A stretch of 64,000 nt of DNA from Xestospongia muta (GCA_963693285.1 OY848923.1:2304038-2368037), one strand, 5' to 3'; counted from the stretch's first letter, positions 38,201 through 53,512 are shown. Notes: generated by a model not told the origin, from the letters alone. Numbers and translations: made by a program.

Positions 38201-41200
38201 TATGTCACAAGTAAGTTAATTTTATATATTACTTGTATCACTTATGTTATCACAGTACCAACTCCAACTGTCTCTATAACTCCTGGTAGTTTACTTATGT
38301 TCATTCGTGCTACTCAACAATATTTGTCTTGTAATGTCAATCTCAGTGATCCTATTCCTCCTACACCAAATATCACTATTAACTTGGAGAAGAATGGACA
38401 ACCAATAGATCTGTATAATTCTAGGATTAACAAGACCTTGACAAGCAATAACAACGTCTATTCCGCAATATATACATTCACTCCTGTAGACACTGATGAT
38501 GCTGGTAATTATACTTGTACTGAAAGTGTTAGTCCTATAGGATCTGGATTTAACTTTGAAGTAGAACCTTTTATTATTGATAGCAATAATTCTGTACTAA
38601 CTGAACTGATAATACAAGGTCAGTCTATTGAATAGCTATTTTACTAATGTTGTTTAGTAAACCAAAACTAAAATATATTTTAGTAGGCCTTAAAACTTTT
38701 AGTAAACTAAACTAAAACTAAATTTAAAAATTTCTTTCATGACCAACTAAAACTAAAATTTTTAGCAGCCAAAAACTAAAATAATACTAAAATTAAAGCT
38801 GACATTATGTTGTTTTGATATTAGCAGTGATGCATGCATTTTTCAGCTGCAAGTGTAAACTAGTGTGACTGATTACTGATAACTTCTTGTGCTTAAGATT
38901 GCTACTGGCAGAATTGGAAGACCTAAGGAAAACTGGGTTTTGGAACTACTCAAGTACTTAGAGGAAGAGAACAAAAGCGTTTGCCTGGTAGTAAAACATA
39001 ATAGAGAGGAATGTGGTAGATACTTGATGGAAAATTTCCAACCAAAAATATGTAGAGATGGAAAAAAATGAAAGGTTCAAAAGCAGAAAAAATCAGAACA
39101 TGAAGTCCTTCTTAGAAAAAACTGAAAATATGTGTATCTTTGACCTGTCATTATTTGAATGCCTTTTCTTACATGACTGCAAATTAAGGGAATCAAGTAA
39201 ACTAATATTAACTAAAGTAGAAAATTATATCAAACTACTATACTAATACTAAATAAAATTGCTTCACCAAGTTCTTACTAAAAGTAAACTAAACTAAATT
39301 GTATTTTATAATCCTTCATTATTACTAAAATAAACTAAAATTCTTTTTTTTATTAAAACAACACTAAATATTCTACTAATTTAGTTCTTTTTATCATTGT
39401 AGGTATACCAGCTCCAGTAATCAATGTTATCGCTATTGGTACTGGTGCTTTAGGAGAGAACTATTCTGTAGTGTGTTCAATAGATGTGAATGATAACCTC
39501 TATAATATTGTTATTATTATCACCATAGTCAAGATTAGAGAAGGTGTAATTAACTCTTCAAAGAGTTCTGGAGATAACAGTGTATCTATATCCTACATTC
39601 CACTAATGACATCACACAGTGGACAGTATCAATGTATAGTAAACATCAGTCAGATTGATATCAGTTACCAAGTCTCTTATGTCAAAACGTTCATTATTAA
39701 TACTACTAGTGAGTTATAATACAATCTACTATACCCTTTGAATGGTAATTATTCTGACAAATATCATAGTAATTGTATAATTCTTAATTGCCTTTATTTC
39801 TAGTTCCACAACCAGTTGTTACTATATCTACTCATAATGTTGATCCAAGTTCACTAATAGAGGCAACATATCTTGATATAGTTTGTACTGTTAACATCAG
39901 TGATGCTGTTAATATTGGAGTTAGTGTTAATGTTGAGTGGTCTCAAAATGGTGGTTCTCCTCTTACTAATAACAGTGACTATACTATTAGTTCACTGACT
40001 ATGTTAGGATCACACATGTACACTAGTACATTACGTATTGAAAATTTGAGTACTACTAGAGACAATGGTGCTATATACTCTTGTACTGTGAGTGTTCTAC
40101 CATCTCCTGTATCTTCTTATATTACTAGTAATGAGAATAACAATAGTCTTATACTAAATGTGGCAGGTATAGTACTTAATTATACAAATAGTAATGGTAT
40201 TATTTGTTATTATTTGAATTTATAGATTTCACTGTTGATCATGTTATAGTTGATATTTTATTTCCAACCACACCTACTGCTGGAGACCAGTTCACTATGA
40301 CATGTAGTATTAGTATACCTGAGAGACTAGTACATGATCTTACTAGGCTTGTGGTAATATGGAGTTATGATCTAGCTAGAGAAAAAAGAGTTGATGTAAT
40401 AAACAGTGATACTACAGTAGGAAATGTAACTAGGATTGGTAATCTTATCTTGAGTAATTTAACACTTAATCCAGTGAAGACATCTGATGGTAGAAGATAT
40501 TATTGTTCAGTGGTATTTGAAGATTTAGGAGTTAATGATCACATGTTCAGAGGTCTTAATGTTCAAAGTGAGTTACTTATTATAAAACTAGTGGAATTAT
40601 ATCTCTCCATAGTCCCTCCACCCAGTATGACTATCACACATAGTCCTTCTACGGGACCTATTTATGAGAGTACACTCTTCAACTTGACCTGTACTGGTAC
40701 ACTACCCAGTGTAGTGGACACAACAGTGTCAGCTACTGTAGTCTGGTTTGATCCTCAAGGCAATACTATACCCTTTGTATCACGACGTATGATCACTAAT
40801 GTTACTAGTAATGGAAACAATGAGTTTGAGAGTACACTAGTGTTTTTACCAATTGATAATGGAGATCATAATAGTAACGTTAATGACACTGGAACATATA
40901 CCTGTCAGATGACTATTAGTTCAAGTGATCCTTTAATTATTAGTGGAATATACAGTACTGCTGACACAATAACTGTTCAAAGTAAGTAATGTTTACTTAT
41001 TTACATCATTCTAGTTTCCTTTACTAGCTTTACCAGATATGCAGTTAAATATCTCTACTATGGGTTCTACTGAAGTAGGTCAAAACCTGAATATCACTTG
41101 TACAATGAGAGTAGTAGAGAGATTAGTTGTCACACCAACAATTGAGATAATGAAAATGAACACAACAGACACACATATACTACAAGATACAAACATTTCC

Positions 41201-44200
41201 TATATTGTTACCACTGATGATACTGGGTCTGAAACTAATTGGACAATAATACTACAACCAGTGACATTTAAAGATATATATATATATAAGGAGTATATAT
41301 ATGTAATGTTTATTTTAATGTGACTGGTGTTAATGATCTAGCAACTGCTACCTATGATTTTCAGTTTGCTGAAAAGGACTATGAACTGATTGTTGACTGT
41401 AAGTAACACAATAACGTTTGCACTATTGTAAGAAGTATTTGTTGTTATTTTGTAGTTCCTCCTGTGACCAAAAGTATTTCTAAAAATCATCAGGGAGTAC
41501 TTTATGCTGGTACATCTTTCTTTCTTAGATGTGTGATTACAATGAATGATCTTGTAACAATACCTGTTATTGTGAGAAATCAGTGGACACGAAATGGCAT
41601 ATCTGTTCCTAGTGGTCTTTTAAATGATACTACTATCGCAGATGATCTCATACAAATTGGTTCTCTTCAATATGAAGCTACACTTCACTTCAATCCATTG
41701 GATATTACTGATGATAGTGGAGAGTATTCCTGTAATTTTAATATACTACCTAATATCAGTGACTATGAGTATGTAAGGAACACATCAGCTAATACTAGCA
41801 CTTCTATTACCGTACAAGGTACATTTCCATTTACACTGTATCTTACTCTCTAATGTTGTCATAAAGCAGACTTAATGATATGATAATTACCTTCCCTATT
41901 CTTTTCTTATAGCAATCCCATCTCCAATAATAAACATTATGGCAACTGGTATAGCCAGACCTGGTGAAGAATATAATATTACTTGTACTGTTGAAGTTAT
42001 TGACAGACTTATAGTGACACCAACTATTGTATGGATCAAAGATAGTGTTAATATATCATTAGTATCTGATGACCTAAACACTATCAATGTACCATCAATA
42101 CTTAGTAATATCTCAGATACAATGTGCTCTTTGTCACTGCTCTTCTCTTCACTAAATACCTCTGATGCTGGACAATATAGATGTCAAGCTACCATCTCAG
42201 TGACTGAGATTAATCTTACAGTAACTAACACAAGTATACAAAATCTACCATTACAAAGAGTAAGTAATAAATGTAGTAATTTTATTGATATGACTCTATG
42301 AAGTCTAATGTCTTTCACAGGTTGCCAATTAACACTACTCTTACTTTTCTTCCTACAGTTCCTACTCCTAATTTATATATTAGTTTATCAAGACAAAGTG
42401 ACTATTTAGCTGGTAGTGAACTGACTATTTCATGTGATATCATAATAGATCCTCATGTTAATACTCCCTTCATTATTAACACAATATGGATAATGTTGGA
42501 TGAGTTTAGAAGTGGAATGGGAACACAGCTAGACAATATGAGAACAGTCCTAAGAAATGGTTCTGATAGTAGACAGTCAAGGATCTCACTTAATGATCCT
42601 TTAAAAACTGACTTCAACACTTATCAGTCTCAAGTTCAATTCAGTACTCTTAGTAGTTCAATGGATTCTGGAATATATACTTGTACTGTCGATGTTATAC
42701 CAATAGCTGGTTATACTTACATTAATGCAGCCAGTACTAGTAATATCACTACTAACTTTACTGTTGTAGGTATGTGCTCATTACTTTGTTATTTATAAAA
42801 CAGTATTTTTGTTTGTTGCTACAACTAAATGATTTGTATTCTCACATTTCTTTTTCTTATAGACCCAGTTATTAGGGACTTTGCTACAAGACCAGACTCA
42901 TTTCTAGGTCTGGAGACAACTTGTCCTGACTCAGATCCTTTTGACAACTTTACTCTAGTGTGTATTGCTAGTAAACCAGCTTTGGTAGTACCAGCTCTTG
43001 AAGTGATTTGGCTACACAATGATACAGTACGTCAAGGTGTAGTTACCACTCAAAATGATGACACTTATGTAATGAATACTTTGAGTTTTCCAACAAGCTT
43101 TGCTAATGATTCTGGCATTTACACCTGCATAGCTAAATTAACTATTTCAGAGTCTCCTGACATCAGTTTAATAGAGATTAGTACTGTAATTTTGAAATGT
43201 AAGTGAACTTATTTAATGTCTTATTAGTGCTCAATTTTTCATATCATTGTATCAATTCAGCTCAAAGAAAACCTTATGCAGTCATTGATATGACTTCAAT
43301 AGTTGGACAGACTAACTGTACTATCTACTTTACTATTCTATCCATTGCCTATACACCTGAGATATATCATATCAACTATATTGGTCTGGAATTACAGAAT
43401 ACTTTAACTACTAGTTCTAGTCTAGTGGGTACTGACAACATTACTGCTGTTAACTTGATATATCAGATCATATTAACTGGTCTAGAAGAAGCTAACACTT
43501 ATAACTTCACTGTTGTATCTAGTAACTGTATTGGTAATAGTAGTAGTGAAACAATGAACTTTACTACTTTACCAGCAGGTAAATTAAAAATTTTCATCTA
43601 ATATTTTTGATTTAATTTCGAATGTAATTTTTTACAAATTTAGTACCACTTGCTCATCCAAGAAATTTAATCAACACAACTTTCCTTCCACGTAGTGTTA
43701 CATTAGACTGGAATCCACCAGTTAGAGTAGATCAAAATGGAGGGATAGTAGGATATAACTTGACTTGTATACAAACCAATGGACCTCAACTCTCTGGTTT
43801 GGCAGCTACTCAGAGTTCTACAGAGACGACATTTACTATTCCAGTATTAGTACCATTTACTGAGTACACTTGTAGACTGTCATCTATTAATGTTGTGGGT
43901 GAAGGACCAGCTACACAATATACATTTAAAACAGCTCAAGATAGTAAGTTGACATCATAATATCAATTTTTATTCTCCAAATAGAACCTGATGATGCTCC
44001 ACAAAACTTTATTTCCATTCCAACTAAGACTGATGTGATATTTAAATGGAAGAATCCAGTTACACCTAATGGCATTATCATACAATATAAATTAGTTATT
44101 ATAGTCAATATAGGAGCTGACTTACTTAGAAGCATTACTAGACTAGTTGATGTGACCCCTAACCACAACACAGTATCTATCACTGTTGATGGATTCTCAC

Positions 44201-46049
44201 CCTATCAGAATTACACTGCTGCTGTTTCAGCTACTACAGTAGTTGGATATGGACCTAATGCTACTATTGAAGGAAGAACTGATCCTGATAGTAAGTATGT
44301 ATCATTTATTATCTCCTTTTCCATACATTTCTCCAGTATCCTCTGAACCAGTTCTTATTGTTATACCAGTTATTATTAGTAATATCTTTGTTGCTAACAC
44401 TATACCAGTAGTTAATGACACTGCTGTTAACCTTACTTGGTCTCCACCAATCACACCTAATGGATATATTAGTAGTTATAATATTGATATCACTGGTGGA
44501 GTTATTGTGTCATTAACAGTTACTGCTGATCCTAAATTGAATACTTACACAAAGATTATTAGAAGATTGCGTAAGCCCAATACATTACTAACTAGTAAAT
44601 GTATTGTCTCCACAGGTCCAGGTGTCCCTTACTATATATCAATTGGAGCAGTCAATGAACTAGGAGAAGGAAGCATTACATCAGTTACTGTCTTCACTAA
44701 AACTGAAAGTGTGTAAACTTATAATATATTTTGTTCACTCATATATTGATTCAGCTCCCAATATTAGCCCTAGTGATATTACAACACAAAGATCCTCTGA
44801 TGATACATCTATTTACATTGTTTGGAGAAAAGTGTCATTGGAAGAAGCTCATGGTTTCTTTGAGTATATTATAGTATTTGATGCTCTCAATAGTAGACGT
44901 AGACAATCAAGTGATATAATTGTACATGTTCCATTTAATATGACATCTATCAATGTAACTGGTCTAAATCCTCAATTAGCATACACACTTACTATGAGAA
45001 TAGCAGTACATAATGAAAGAGGAGAAGTTATTGAAGGACCTACAAGTATACCAATTAGACTTGAGGTGCCATGTAAGTCCTTCTCATCAACAAATTTTTA
45101 TTTTTAAATCTTTTTTAGCATCAACATCATCTACTAATGGTAGTTCTAGTACTGGTTTTATAATTGGTCTAGCAATAACAACATCAATTGCACTAATTGT
45201 TACATTTATACTTGTATTTGTTGTTATCATTTTTGTTAAAAGGAAGTCAAAGAAGTATAAGTTCAAGTCTAGGTAATTTATCAAACTATACACATCATGA
45301 TTATAACTGCTAATTATATTCATTATACAAGACAAATTACTATATTTCATAATACAGAGATGAAACAGATGATATTGCAATGATTATCAGATCAAGCCCT
45401 AATATAGTAAATACATCTACAACATTGTAAGTTGACAGCAGTATATTAATACATATTATTATATTACTAACATAGAGCCGAGGAAACATTGTATGACAGA
45501 ATTCCTGATGAACTATCAGCTTCCCCTGATTTTGATATACCAGTTTTTACTAATACTGATACACAAGCTACTCCAGATTATGATATACCGGTTGTTACTA
45601 CTACTGATACACAAGTCAATGATCTACCAGTAGTTACTACTGATATATCAATGAATGCCAACCCTGCTTATACTACAACAAGTTTTGGAGAAGCTCAGCA
45701 ACCAGACTCTTCTTACACATATGTTAATGTTGTTGATCAGCAACCAGACACTTCTCACACATATGTTAATGTTGTTGATCAGCAACCAGACACTTCTCAC
45801 ACATATGTTAATGTTGTTGATCAGCAACCAGACACTTCTCACACATATGTTAATGTTGTTGATCAGCAACCAGACACTTCTCACACATATGTTAATGTTG
45901 TTGCTAAGCAACCAGACACTTCTCACACATATGTTAATGTTGTTGATCAGCAACAAGACTCTTCTCACACATATGTTAATGTTGTTGCTAAGCAACCAGA
46001 CACTTCTTATGCATATGTTAATATTGTTGCTGAAAGTAATTTCATGTAA
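35287..46049 (+). CDS. Gene E, Ig/FN3 receptor with YVNV-repeat tail, two lesions
   Basis: Twenty-seven exons: 35287-35380, 35432-35797, 36024-36344, 36393-36659, 36705-37046, 37100-37474, 37522-37839, 37890-38210, 38256-38618, 39403-39708, 39804-40166, 40226-40567, 40613-40981, 41028-41398, 41456-41818, 41913-42259, 42359-42769, 42863-43198, 43261-43578, 43644-43943, 43985-44290, 44337-44570, 44616-44708, 44755-45072, 45119-45272, 45358-45426 and 45476-46049. Layout matches gene D: 16 Ig, 6 FN3, TM, tail. Exon 41028-41398 is 371 nt against 369 in paralogues and hits TGA at 41321-41323. Exon 41913-42259 is 347 nt against 345, shifting splice phase. The two do not compensate. Every other exon is open in frame, and skipping both symmetric exons would restore about 2,540 aa. 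A hAT-like insertion lies in the intron at 38619-39402. Confidence 0.8.
38649..39373. mobile_element. Non-autonomous hAT-like insertion in an intron of gene E
   Basis: The gene D intron is 52 bp; the gene E intron is 784 bp, with about 725 bp of extra sequence flanked by TACTAAT on both sides (38642-38648 and 39374-39380). The ends share a rough inverted repeat (TGTTGTTTAGTAAA against TGTTGTTTTAATAAA), and AACTAAAACT-type subterminal repeats are dense near both ends. An internal frame (38889-39071) reads GRPKEN then EENKSVCLV, resembling the start of a BED zinc finger of hAT transposases. It is too short to encode a transposase. Confidence 0.6.
41268..41323 (+). other. AT-microsatellite frameshift in gene E Ig exon
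   Basis: Where paralogues encode FEDRGVYICK, gene E has an 11-nt net AT expansion after TTTAAAGAT. A separate 9-nt deletion downstream keeps frame. The shift leads to TGA at 41321-41323. The sequence after the repeat resumes the family frame in another phase. Confidence 0.8.
42252..42265 (+). other. 2-nt insertion at an exon donor of gene E
   Basis: Gene D reads TTACAAAGTAAG here and gene C TTGCAGAGTAAG; gene E reads TTACAAAGAGTAAG. Using the only GTAAGT donor changes the exon from phase 1 to phase 0 and puts the next exon out of frame. Confidence 0.7.
45695..46031 (+). repeat. 42-bp coding minisatellite encoding YVNV motifs
   Basis: Eight tyrosine codons recur every 42 bp from 45720 to 46014. 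The unit encodes YVNVVDQQPDTSHT, with AK replacing DQ in two units. Seven motifs are YVNV and the last is YVNI. Upstream in the same exon are YDRI, one intact YDIP, and FDIP and NDLP where the tyrosine is lost. The array is in frame and ends at the stop 46047-46049. Confidence 0.9.
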
Positions 46050-48654
46050 TTATTTTATTGAGTATTTTGAGGAATTTTTTTCTATTTTTTGAAATATTTC
46101 ATTCACTAAGTTTAGTTTATAGTGTTGTTATTAATCATTTTAATAATGGTTATTTCAATATTTCCAGTAACACTTGAATAATGAAGGTTGTATAACTAAT
46201 TAATTAATAATGCAAGCTACAATTTCAACTCTACTACATATAGCTATTATCAACCAGAGCTACAATGTCTTTATAGTACATTAATTTGTATGTAGTACCT
46301 ATATACTAATATATAAGAACATTGTGAGAATAAAATGATCTATAAATTACCTCACATGTACCAGTCTTATCATTAATCATCTATTTATTTATTAATACAT
46401 CTATTCATCCATCCAGCTTATATCATTTAAAATAACAAGTAAAACAAAGACTGTTTATGCTGGCACTTTGAAATTAAAGATTGCAGTATGAAATTATTTA
46501 GTAAGTTCAAAGAATGAATAATAATTTTTTAATGACTTTAATGAAATATACTGTTTTTGTTAACTGCTTGATCTATGCAGTTACCCTTACCATATATGGT
46601 AAGAGTCTTTTTACCTTTCTTGTGTTTAATATATATGCTCTATTATTATGTTGATTAAGCAAAACTTGATAGTGATTGCATGTTGAGTCATAGGGTATTT
46701 AAAGCATTTTGGTTATTATTCCTAAATAATGGGATCTAGAATGAATATAAGGTTCTCAGAATATAATGAAAGTTTCATGTTGAGTTAGAGATGAGAATCA
46801 TTATCTATCAATCTTTCAATATCAAAGTATTTAGTCTCAAACTCTGTCCATGTGGTCACTCACAATATATAGAAATTAGCATGATTATTGCTAATGACTC
46901 TTAATATCTAATATTTATTTGATGTCTGGTGAAGTTCTACTGGATTGACCCTTTATAAATATATCATGTAAAAATATATGGTTACTGGTCTCTTTAGTGT
47001 ATTTTGAATGATTAAAATAACATACATTCTACATATAGTGTAAAGTGTATTGGTTAATGATATATTTAATATAATAATGCATTGGAGTTCATATTTGATA
47101 AACAACATTGCTCTTAATGACATCATCATATGTAACAATGATAATTAATAGTGATAATTTGTTTGTAATGCTTTATTGAATTCACATTCCTAAGAAAACC
47201 ATATCATAAACATTCCTGATGCCTACTCAATTGGGTCATTTGAATGCAAGGCTGGAATCAGTGTTTGCATGTGAAAGAAGGTTTCTGTTTTGGGTTGCTT
47301 ACATATGCAAACATTCTTGGTTCACTTCTAGGTAATTTTAATATGTATAAACTTAGAATATGGCAATCATATGTCAGTAGTACTTTCTGTGGTTAGTGGT
47401 TAATTATATTAATCATATTCACATGTACTTTTTTATGTACAAGACCATTGCAAGTGTAGGTGTGGTGTCTCCATCCAGCAAAAAAAATTGAACAATATTA
47501 CTGCTGGCCTGCTAAAATTTTTCATTAATTATTTTAATTATATTCATATTTATTTTGTTGAAATTGTTAATGTTGGTGCAGGAAGGTTTGTGGCTCACAA
47601 TATAGTTGTTTTTACATGTATTTTGTTATACAATTAAGACCTAGTCCCATCCCCAGCTTACTATGTCTCATCATGAAAGGTAGTCTGGTATCTTCGCTAC
47701 ATTTTTGAGGTAGGATATAATATGGACACTGGTATAAATGTATCCAATGAAATCACTCCATTTAATCTTAGCAAATGAAATAGCTATATTGAGGAAACAG
47801 GACATAGAGAATAAACATCTTTTTTCATCATTTAAGACTTCCTATCCCAAGAAATTGAAGTGAGGTACCAGACAACCTTTTACCATGGAGTGTGGTAAGC
47901 TAGGCACAAGACTAGTGGGATTGTTGTAAATGTAGGTCCTGTGCTCTACCCAATAACATCAGAAAAATGAAAAGAAACAGTCACTGGTGTGGAGGCATTC
48001 AAAAGTGTAACAGACAATGATACAAGAGAGATGTCCAACGTGTTGTATAATTGAATGGAATATTTTCATATCAAATGTAAACAGACTTTTATTATTACTG
48101 ATTGATAATTGTTTGTCCATTAATTATAATCTGTAATGTCTCAAATGATTTCTGCGGCAATAAATTTGAAGATATATTTTTGAAGTTTCTGTTGATGTAC
48201 AAGTATGATAAATGGTTGCAATGTCTTTGTTTTGTTTTGATATTATGATAAGTTTTGACTTCAGTGTTGATTTCCACTATAGCCCGTTCAGCAATAGTCT
48301 ATATTGTGATGTTATACAGAACAATGTATGTTGTTGCTCAGGCACATTCGTCAGGTCTAATGAAATGTAAATATTTACAAAAATTTCAAAATATTATGAC
48401 AGCCCCACTTGTTGATGTAGTAATGTCCACACAAAACAAACCAAAAGAATGTCAGGTATTTGCTATCAATAATGTGAGGCTAACTTCAGCTGAGTTCACA
48501 ATCCATTGGAATTGTAAGTGTGTAATTTGACAATTTTTTTCTGTAATTTTAATATTTTTTATAATTGCTACTAGGAAATTATATTTTTATTTACTAATAG
48601 TGTCAATTAATGTGTAAGTAGACATAATAGGTTTACGTCTACTTACCTTCTAGT
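46050..48654. other. 3' flank of gene E and spacer
   Basis: About 46050-46700 is repeated after the F remnant (51837-52660), including CCATATATGGT and CAGAGCTACAATG segments. From 46700 to 48250 I recognise nothing. A frame at 48255-48530 ends with FTIHWN before a GTAAGT and vaguely resembles an FN3 start, but support is too weak to call a gene. Confidence 0.5.
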
Positions 48655-48780
48655 GTACCACAACACACCTACCATTATATATATATTATTATATATAATA
48701 TATATCATTATTATAGTTTGTATTAAAACTCAGTGATTGATGATGATTTAAATGATATTGTTAGATGTGTGTCTTTCAAA
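48655..48780 (+). pseudogene. Relic of the conserved receptor upstream block
   Basis: CACACCTACCATTAT, TATAGTTTGTATTAAAACTCAG and GTGTCTTTCAAA segments match the 5'UTR intron block of genes C, D and E (for example 34348-34450). No CRE-like site or signal-peptide exon follows, so this is the decayed 5' side of unit F. Confidence 0.55.
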
Positions 48781-48960
48781 TTAATGCTTGTTCCTATGTC
48801 AGGAAAATCACAACTTTTCAGGATTCATACTAACCAATATAATGATTGAATGAATTCAAACATACCTTAGATACAGTAGATAGTTAGCAAACAAAATGAC
48901 AATGAAACAATATGCTTATCACATTGAAGGCTATAAATTACTATTGGTCTATGCATAATG

Positions 48961-49224
48961 TGTACTTAGTTATGGTCCATGCATATAATGTGTATTTAGT
49001 TAGATCATTCTAAAATGAATGGTTATTTTATGGAATTAACTTTTGCTTTATCATTACATTTCTAAGTAGAATACTTGTCATATGGCTAGTTGTGTACTTA
49101 GTTATGGTCTATGCATATAATATGTATTTAGTTAGATCATTCTAAAATGAATGGTTATTTTATGGAATTAACTTTTGCTTTATCATTACATTTCTAAGTA
49201 GAATACTTGTCATATGGCCAGTTG
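48961..49224. repeat. 132-bp tandem duplication, two copies
   Basis: 48961-49092 and 49093-49224 are nearly identical, both containing TTAGTTAGATCATTCTAAAA. Noncoding. Confidence 0.85.
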
Positions 49225-49436
49225 TTACCTGTCACATGTAACATTGATGAGAACAAGCAAAATTTAATATAATAGATGTCAAAAACATATATATGATATT
49301 GATGTCGTGTGTGCACTGCATAGACAACTTATGGATGCTTCTTGGTGTAACTTGACTGATGATGTAACAACATGTCCTCAATGACATCATTGTGTCATAG
49401 AGTTAATAATGTTAGGTTTGGTTTAGGGTTTAGGTA

Positions 49437-51836
<2,400 letters not shown>

Positions 51837-52979
51837 TGATTTCATTAAATATTTTGAGGAATTTGCTTTTTCTGTTTTTTGAAAGATTTTATTCACAAAG
51901 TTTTGTTTGTAGCATTGTTATTCATTAATTTTAAATAGATTGTTTTTAGTATTTCTCTACTTTCCCAATAACACTTAGATAATGAAGAGTTATATAGCTA
52001 GTTATTTAATTATATAAGCTACAATTTCAAATGCACTATATAGCTATTATCAGCTATAGCTACGACATCTTAACATGAATTTGTAAGTAGCTATTTTCAA
52101 CCAGAGCTACAATGCCTATATAGTACACTAATAATATAATAGCTATATACTAATATATCAGAATATGTAAGAGTGAATTGATCAATAAACTGTTCCATTC
52201 ATTAGTAATGGCCGAGGGTGTACTGTTTACTAAAGTTACCTCACATGTACCAGTTTATCAATCATCTATTTATTTTGTTAATCCGTCTATCCATTAATCC
52301 ATCTTTCCACCAATCAATTTATTCATTTTCCTCCATTTCATCCATCCATGCAGAGATGAATGGATGGTAAATTTTAAAATGATTGATTATTATGGGAAAT
52401 GAATGGATAGATCGATGAATTAATGGATAAATGGATTATGCAAGCAGTAATAATGAGGAGTAAGCAATAATTGGGCCTTTATCACTAAGAAATATGCTAT
52501 TCCATTAGCCAAAAATGTTAACTGCTCTAAGCAGTTATCTTTACCATATATGGTGTGAGTCTCTTTTGTTTTGTGTTTGATACTCTATTATTATTATGAT
52601 TAACTACTAGTGCTTGATAGCGATTGTATGTTAAGTCAAGAGATATCTCAAGATTTGCTTAACTGTGGTTGGCTGCTGTCTTGAAAATGAAATGCTGTGT
52701 TGAACCTATTAGTTCTGTTTTCATTTTGATATCTCCCTATGGTGTTGATTAGTGCTCAAAGTAAGTTATGATTACATAAATCAGAATTAGGATTAACTAT
52801 ATAGCACATAACAATTTCACTATTATTATGCAGCCATATGACATTAACAGTAGCCAATCCCACTATGCATTGATAACAGTATATAGATATATATGTTACA
52901 GAACAATGATACCTTCTACTATCAGGCATATTCACAATGACTAATGTTTTTGTACATTGTGCATAATATTACAACTATA
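51837..52979. other. 3' flank of unit F
   Basis: Copy of the 3' flank of gene E up to about 52660. Degenerate TCCA/GGAT-type simple sequence lies at 52260-52440. About 52705-52760 is repeated at about 53240-53300 (both containing GTTGATTAGTGC). No gene seen. Confidence 0.55.
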
Positions 52980-53046
52980 TTGTCACCATCATCAGTAGTA
53001 GTTACTACTAGGGTACCTATTGTAACAGAGACTGTTCCTTCCAGTT
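52980..53046 (+). pseudogene. Relic of a family Ig exon start
   Basis: The stretch with CATCAGTAGTAGTTACTACT and ACCTATTGTAACAGAGACT matches the start of the gene E Ig exon 37522-37600. No other part of that exon remains. It shows that unit F or another copy once carried the D/E-type Ig block. Confidence 0.6.
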
Positions 53047-53512
53047 GAATATTATCTAGCCAGATATAAATTATTAATAAAAAAGGGATATGTAATACTT
53101 TTATTCAATTTATAAGTCAGAATGAAGTACTGTATACTGTGGGAATTTTTTTCATCCTAAAGCTGGAATAACAGTGAATATATATAAGGTGTACATGTTA
53201 AACTAAATGGTATTATTATATTATACATTTGCTGTGTCAAAATCTAACAGTTCCATCTTCATTTTGAGATCTTTCTGTGTTGTTGATTAGTGCCTAGATT
53301 TAGAGACTGACAGTTTTATAACAAAGAGAAAACAATAGTGACACACAATTACTACAGACATTACTACAAATTAACATCACAATTATAAGAGGAAGAACAT
53401 ACAAAGTAACTAGGTGTATGCAAAAGTACATAATATCTAATTAATAAACTTCAGCTAATTATCATGTTCACTATCAACATTAACATATGTATGTATGTGT
53501 TGGTTCAAATTA
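53047..53512. other. 3' flank of gene G
   Basis: AT-rich spacer and likely 3'UTR of minus-strand gene G. No gene recognised. Confidence 0.5.

Noticed and set aside
45648..45995. Minus-strand and +1 frames over the gene E tail
   Set aside because: Shadows of the 42-bp repeat; a 3n period keeps all frames open.
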